A stretch of DNA of 12,855 nt from Phycisphaerales bacterium UBA7708 (GTDB lineage: Bacteria > Planctomycetota > Phycisphaerae > Sedimentisphaerales > Anaerohalosphaeraceae), in the NCBI GenBank assembly GCA_002482415.1, contig DLFY01000164.1:5246-18100 (forward strand), written 5' to 3'. The notes beneath the pieces were generated by a model. The model ran no database searches and was not told the DNA's origin. It worked only from the letters and a program-made list of their open reading frames with translations. Shown here one piece after another: positions 9,104-12,855 of the stretch (positions are counted from its first letter, which is position 1; each line of letters starts with the position of its first letter). The position numbers and the translations under genes are program-made.

Positions 9104-9625
9104 ATGAATAATATACCAACACATGCCAAGGACTACTTGAACAATGCTCATTATGCTGATAACATTATAGAGGGTCAGGTTGTATGTTCTTGTGGGTCAA
9201 TTTCTTTTTGTTTATTGTATTCTGGAACAACAACCATATATAATGGCTATAAAATACCATGTAGTATTGAAACAGACACAGGGAGTTTCTTTGTAATAAA
9301 AGCACGGTGCAGAAAATGTAAAAAAGAACATCTTTTATTTGATAGTGGATTGCATGGCTGGGATGTAAAAGTATGCCCAGAGTTGGGCAAAAATGTAATG
9401 ATTCCAAGGCCAGAGTTGATAGAATGGGAATGTGTTAAATGTAAGCAAGGCGAACATGCGATAAAGATATTATTTTGTTATGGATCAGAAGAAGATGTTA
9501 CGGAAGCTATAGAAGAAGGTTTAATAGACAATCCAGCCGATGCTTTTGAATGGATATATATCACAATTGAGTGCCTGACATGTGGTCTTGTTTCAGAGAA
9601 ATGGGTAGATTATGAGACTGCTTAG
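9104..9625 (+). CDS. Cysteine-rich zinc-ribbon-like protein, probable cognate immunity protein
   Basis: The protein has 173 residues from the ATG at 9104, chosen for its strong ribosome binding site; an in-frame ATG at 9071 would add 11 residues. It carries four cysteine pairs: C28/C30 (CSCG), C69/C72 (CRKC), C110/C113 (CVKC) and C157/C160 (CLTCG). The pairs fit two zinc ribbons, an N-terminal one from the first two pairs and a C-terminal one from the last two. Further landmarks are LLFDSGLHGWD (77-87) and WVDYETA at the end; I recall similar HGWD and W-x-x-YET patterns in uncharacterised bacterial proteins but cannot name the family. No signal peptide or membrane segment is seen, so it is probably cytoplasmic. 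It starts 38 bases after the toxin stop, the usual place of the cognate immunity gene. The immunity role is inferred from position; the gene shares the AT-rich composition of the tip. Confidence 0.8.
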   Translation: MNNIPTHAKDYLNNAHYADNIIEGQVVCSCGSISFCLLYSGTTTIYNGYKIPCSIETDTGSFFVIKARCRKCKKEHLLFDSGLHGWDVKVCPELGKNVMIPRPELIEWECVKCKQGEHAIKILFCYGSEEDVTEAIEEGLIDNPADAFEWIYITIECLTCGLVSEKWVDYETA

Positions 9626-9641
9626 GTTTTATATGTGAGCC

Positions 9642-9670
9642 ATTATAGAGTTATTGTGGCCCTTTATAAT
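9642..9670. repeat. Weak AT-rich inverted repeat between two genes
   Basis: ATTATAGAG at 9642-9650 can pair with CTTTATAAT at 9662-9670 (nine pairs, one of them G-U) around an 11-base loop. It lies 17 bases after the zinc-ribbon gene. No T run follows, so it is at most a weak hairpin and not a clear terminator. Confidence 0.3.
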
Positions 9671-9693
9671 TCCTTAATCTTCAGAGAAACAGG

Positions 9694-10482
9694 ATGATCA
9701 TAGAAAATATTGAAGAAAGAGAACGTCTCTATAGGACATATATGGGCAGGGATGAGTTTTTGGAGCAGAGATATCCCTGTCGATTTGGCGATGTTACAGG
9801 TACAACAGGTGGTTATGTCAAACCCAAGAGTGATCTGCTTTGTGGGATTGTATGGATGTGGCTTAAATGGCACAAAAATCACAATATTGGTGATATAAGA
9901 AACGACTTAATACCTGTTGTTACACGAGCGATAACTTTAAATGCCGATCCCAAAGTATGTCAACGTATGCGAGAAGACCACGATTCTTTTATTATTCAAT
10001 TGTCTATACTATGTGGTGTTAAGAAACTAATGTGTGAGGCAGTAGAATCAGTGCTTTGCGGAGAGCAAGAATCGAAGGTATATCAATTTTATCAGGCATG
10101 GACGGGAATTTTAAAATATCGGATTCTTGGCGATGAACGAGAAGTACAAAAGCAGTATGAAATTATGCAGCGATACAAGACTTTGCGGTATTATGTATTC
10201 CCAACAAAAAAAACTGTCGAGACATTTGTAAAAAAAGATTATAAAGGATTGCATAAGGCAATCAAACAACGAAGTGAGCAATTCTGGAAATTTGCTGAAC
10301 AATGGGGGGCTATTCGAGAAGAAAATAGCGAAAAAATTGTTGATGTGAAAAAATTTAGTGAGAATTTCTTTTGGCCTTGGGTTGAGTGCACCTTTGCGAA
10401 ATTGGCGTATCTGGATGGTGCGGATATCACTTACGACAGCGTCTGGCTCCCGTTGGATTTGGTAAAGGCAATTGAGAGGTAG
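9694..10482 (+). CDS. Uncharacterised 262-aa protein, possible immunity protein
   Basis: I cannot assign a family with confidence. The product appears soluble and mostly helical, with many charged residues, aromatic clusters and no signal peptide or membrane span. The C-terminal third holds FFWPWVECTFAKLAYLDG and then a D-S-x-W-L-P-L-D-L-V ending. An ending of acidic-S-x-x-LP after a helix faintly recalls Imm49-type immunity proteins, but this is weak. The ATG at 9694 has only a weak AGAG site 7 bases upstream. It lies 68 bases after the zinc-ribbon gene and 25 before the Imm11-like gene, same strand, AT-rich. The context suggests an immunity protein for a lost, neighbouring or foreign toxin tip. 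Confidence 0.8.
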   Translation: MIIENIEERERLYRTYMGRDEFLEQRYPCRFGDVTGTTGGYVKPKSDLLCGIVWMWLKWHKNHNIGDIRNDLIPVVTRAITLNADPKVCQRMREDHDSFIIQLSILCGVKKLMCEAVESVLCGEQESKVYQFYQAWTGILKYRILGDEREVQKQYEIMQRYKTLRYYVFPTKKTVETFVKKDYKGLHKAIKQRSEQFWKFAEQWGAIREENSEKIVDVKKFSENFFWPWVECTFAKLAYLDGADITYDSVWLPLDLVKAIER

Positions 10483-10507
10483 CTGGATTGCGTAGGATAT
10501 AACAACC

Positions 10508-11125
10508 ATGTCTTATCATGAAATAATGTACGACAATGACTATGAAGGCGGGCAGGTTATTGGGGATTACGTGATGGGTTTAATCCCTCCCACTGTAGCC
10601 TGGAAAGGGGTCAAAGAATATGAAGACAAGGTTTTTGATTTGACGGTATTCTGGGAAGGACGTCCCTTTGATGGCAGGATTCCGGATTTTGTAAAACTGA
10701 TTATCAAGAAGAACGACGAACAGGAAGAACAGCTTGATCTCCTGCCCAATCCTGTATCCTGGCTGATTTTCTCGGAACGACTGACAGAATCCATTTTGCC
10801 GTTCATTCAGGAAGACGTCCAGATATTCGATCCGCCGATATTCAGAGAATCTGATGGATCACGAGTCAAAGGTTATAAACTGATCAATCCCATAAAAACG
10901 ATTGATTGCCTGGATGTCAAGAAAAGCAAGATTGACCGGGCTCCTGATGGGCATATCAAATTTTGCTCAAATATCCATATCCGGGAAAGTTCCGTCGGTG
11001 AACATCATATATTTCAAATCAAAGACTATTTTCCGCCAATCCTGATCAGCGATAAGCTCGCAAAATATATTCGAAGTCATGGATTCAAGGGATTTGCTTT
11101 TTTGAGATGTGGGGTGACAGAATAG
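10508..11125 (+). CDS. Imm11-like (DUF1629) immunity protein
   Basis: The protein has 205 residues. Features matching the Imm11/DUF1629 family (the MXAN_0049 type) are an acidic N-terminus, DLLPNPVSWLIFSERL (77-92), the strand TIDCLD (131-136) followed by a variable insert, and a closing ILISDKLAKYIRSHGFKGFAF (178-198). That last part matches the family's pattern of S-D-K/R-L-x-x-x-I-x-x-x-G-x-x-G-x-x-F. Family members are found beside polymorphic toxins and are thought to bind and neutralise a partner toxin in the cytoplasm. The usual partner tip is not visible in this window. An AGGA site lies 10 bases before the ATG. Its base composition is slightly more GC-rich than its two upstream neighbours, which suggests a separate origin. 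The family call comes from recall of the pattern, not a search. Confidence 0.8.
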   Translation: MSYHEIMYDNDYEGGQVIGDYVMGLIPPTVAWKGVKEYEDKVFDLTVFWEGRPFDGRIPDFVKLIIKKNDEQEEQLDLLPNPVSWLIFSERLTESILPFIQEDVQIFDPPIFRESDGSRVKGYKLINPIKTIDCLDVKKSKIDRAPDGHIKFCSNIHIRESSVGEHHIFQIKDYFPPILISDKLAKYIRSHGFKGFAFLRCGVTE

Positions 11126-11355
11126 CGGGCAATATGTAACATAACGGAGAATACGGACGATTTATTGGAATTGAGTTCTGCGGTTGCCGTTAGACAATAC
11201 ATTCGTTCTGCGGCTGGAAAGGTGTTTACACACTCTATTGTGAATACCAGCAGTCAAATACAAAAACTTGTAAAGGTTCGCACTGTGGCTGACAGAGAAA
11301 GGCTCAAAACTCATTTGAAAATAGCTGCCATGATAAGTTTAGTAGGATTTGTGAT
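11126..11355 (+). other. Intergenic stretch with no convincing gene
   Basis: These 230 bases lie between the Imm11-like and YwqK-like genes. The frame of the Imm11-like gene stays open past its TAG for another 77 codons, to a TGA at 11357-11359 that overlaps the next ATG. The only start in it is a TTG at 11165 without a clear ribosome binding site. The 64-residue product ends in a hydrophobic segment and matches nothing I recognise. It could be a decayed gene end or chance. No terminator or clear promoter is seen. Confidence 0.4.
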
Positions 11356-12204
11356 ATGACCGAAGAGATTGAAAAAATAAACACTTATTATCCCAGTGGT
11401 AAACTAAGATTAGAGAGAACATTAAAAAGAGGAATTCTTCATGGATTACTTCGTGCTTGGTATGAAAACGGAGTGTTAGCTTCTGAGGAATATTTCAAGA
11501 ATGGCATTCGAGATGGGATTTCCAGATACTGGGATGAGAATGGGAAATTACTTTTTGAAAACAATCTCATCGATGGCACAGGCATTGAGAAGAGCTGGGA
11601 ACCGCTCAATAGAATATGGTCAGAGCGAAGTTATGTTAAGGGGATGTATACAGGAAGGCATCGTGTGTATTGGGATGATGGCAGTATTGCGGCGGAAGAA
11701 TACTGGATAAAAAATCGAAAGGTTTCCAAGAAAAAATATATTGAGATGTGTCAGATTGATGATAGTTTGCCGAAGTATGAAGACTTGAAGACCGAGAAGA
11801 AGAATGCCAAAAAACAGAACACGGCCAAGGATCAAGGATTTGCTTATGTTGCGAATGATAGTTATTACGAGAAGCTATTCTCGCAAAATACGATGATTGA
11901 GGCATTATCATGGCTGAATGAGCCTGATGTTCCAGAAAGGACTCTTGGAGAATGCGCAAGGCCGGAAGATTCTATTGAATTGGTCAAAGATTTTTATGCT
12001 CTTGGCGCTGTTAAAGTGTGGACATTTGATATTGATGGGGCGCCGGACGAAGAGCAAAATTCAGGTAAACTGGTAATCGAACTTCCAAGCAATCCCAAAA
12101 AGAGAGCGAAGATTCTCAAAAAGTGCGGTGAAATAGCAGAAGAAATGGGATTTGATGCGGAAACCGATATGGGGCAAAAGTATGTTCTTGTCATGCTGGA
12201 TTGA
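11356..12204 (+). CDS. YwqK-type MORN-repeat protein with extra C-terminal domain
   Basis: The protein has 282 residues. Residues about 10-130 form four to five MORN-variant repeats of the type YYPSGKLRLE, WYENGVLASEEYFKNGIRDG, YWDENGKLLFENN and YWDDGSIAAEEYW. This pattern is typical of YwqK-family proteins; Bacillus YwqK is regarded as the antitoxin of the YwqJ toxin. A lysine-rich linker (about 143-158) leads to an 87-residue C-terminal domain (196-282). It has the motif LVKDFYALGAVKVW, a strand KLVIELP, a helix with KKRAKIL and an end GQKYVLVMLD; it looks like an alpha/beta fold, and I know no function for it. An AGGA site at 11344-11347 lies 8 bases before the ATG. Position at the end of the cluster suggests an immunity or antitoxin role, possibly with the C-terminal domain as a second module. 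Confidence 0.85.
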   Translation: MTEEIEKINTYYPSGKLRLERTLKRGILHGLLRAWYENGVLASEEYFKNGIRDGISRYWDENGKLLFENNLIDGTGIEKSWEPLNRIWSERSYVKGMYTGRHRVYWDDGSIAAEEYWIKNRKVSKKKYIEMCQIDDSLPKYEDLKTEKKNAKKQNTAKDQGFAYVANDSYYEKLFSQNTMIEALSWLNEPDVPERTLGECARPEDSIELVKDFYALGAVKVWTFDIDGAPDEEQNSGKLVIELPSNPKKRAKILKKCGEIAEEMGFDAETDMGQKYVLVMLD

Positions 12205-12235
12205 TTGACAGGTTCTCTTTGTAAATATTTATTGA

Positions 12236-12855
12236 ACATGTTGGTTTGGCTGTATTAAGCGTTTCTGGGAGTCAACTTTCGATTCGGCTGCCGACATTGT
12301 GTCGACCTATGCCCGGCAGACTGTGTTTGCCTACGACGGCCTGCATCGGCAGATTTCGCGGACGGTTCCGGGGTGCGGCACGGAATACAAGGGCTATGAC
12401 GGTCATAACCGGCTGCAGTGGGAGATGGACTTTAAGGAGCAGGTGACGGGGTATGCCTATGATGCCCTCGGCCGTCTGGAGTACAAGCGGTATTATGCGG
12501 CTGACGCGACGCCGGGCGATTTCCAGAACAGCCATTACCCATCGACTCCGGCCGAAGCGCTGTATTATACCTACGACAATCTCGGGCGAAAATTGACTGA
12601 AACGGTGACGGATTGTACCGGCACGCCGACGGTAACATATTATGCCAGTTACAGTTATGACGATGAAGGCAATGTGACGGCGATTGTCACACCGCAGGGG
12701 ACGGTCCATTATGATTATCACCCGACGACCGGCCGGAAGAGCTTTACCCGCAAGGGCAGTGAGCTTGCGACGGAGTATGGATACGATGAACTGGGTCGGC
12801 TCAAGACCACGCGGGCGATGGTTCGCAACGGGCAGCTATTAAGCCCGACGGAATT
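12236..12855 (+). pseudogene. 5'-truncated Rhs core fragment, continues past the window
   Basis: The frame opens after a TGA at 12233-12235 and runs to the window end. From about 12290 it encodes YD repeats: VFAYDGLHRQ, YDGHNRL, YAYDALGRLEYKRYY, YTYDNLGRKL, YSYDDEGN, TPQGTVHYDY and YGYDELGRL. It has no N-terminal or Rhs entry region, and no start codon with a ribosome binding site; the first in-frame ATG is at 12425, inside a repeat. It aligns with 6871-7290 of the main gene: the spacing from YDALGR to YDELGRL is 324 bases here against 327 there. The DNA is again GC-rich (37 of 60 at 12361-12420). It is best read as a displaced rhs cassette, silent unless recombined into a full gene, and probably with its own tip downstream. 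It might instead be expressed from an unusual start, which I consider less likely. Confidence 0.75.

Noticed and set aside
9642..9670. Rho-independent terminator
   Set aside because: The stem is AT-rich with a G-U pair and no T run follows. It is listed only as a weak inverted repeat.
12246..12446. Plus-strand open frame of 66 codons in the third frame
   Set aside because: The overlapping second frame encodes clear YD repeats; this one is a shadow.

Overview
The window is the 3' part of a polymorphic-toxin (Rhs/YD-repeat) locus, all on the + strand. The organism is probably a Planctomycetota bacterium, perhaps Phycisphaerae. That rests on general impression: a giant secreted-type protein with an RCC1-like tail, a right-handed beta-helix and PKD/Ig-like domains ahead of the Rhs core, plus DPN-rich linkers. 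No rRNA, tRNA or housekeeping gene confirms it.

Layout: positions 1-9066 are one uninterrupted coding frame of 3021 residues. It is open from base 1, so the true start lies upstream. The predicted order is RCC1-like tail, beta-helix, a string of Ig/PKD-like domains, a long Rhs/YD-repeat shell with the canonical DPxG core end at 8326-8337, and a 242-residue C-terminal toxin tip (8338-9063). Base composition drops sharply at the tip: I count 42 of 60 G/C at 8221-8280 and 19 of 60 at 8881-8940, as expected for an exchangeable tip.

Positions 9104-12204 hold four small AT-richer genes with no mutual similarity that I can see: a cysteine-rich zinc-ribbon-like protein (best candidate cognate immunity protein), a 262-aa mostly helical protein, an Imm11/DUF1629-like protein, and a YwqK-type MORN-repeat protein with an extra C-terminal domain. 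They read as an immunity cluster. The first would neutralise the present tip; the others may be left from earlier tips or protect against tips of neighbouring strains.

From about 12236 to the window end a GC-rich Rhs core resumes in a frame that has a stop just upstream and no convincing start. It is colinear with 6871-7290 of the main gene and looks like a displaced, 5'-truncated rhs cassette that probably carries another tip beyond the window. Main core, tip, immunity genes and orphan core together match the layout in which recombination between core copies swaps toxin tips. No CRISPR array, tRNA, transposase or convincing terminator was seen.
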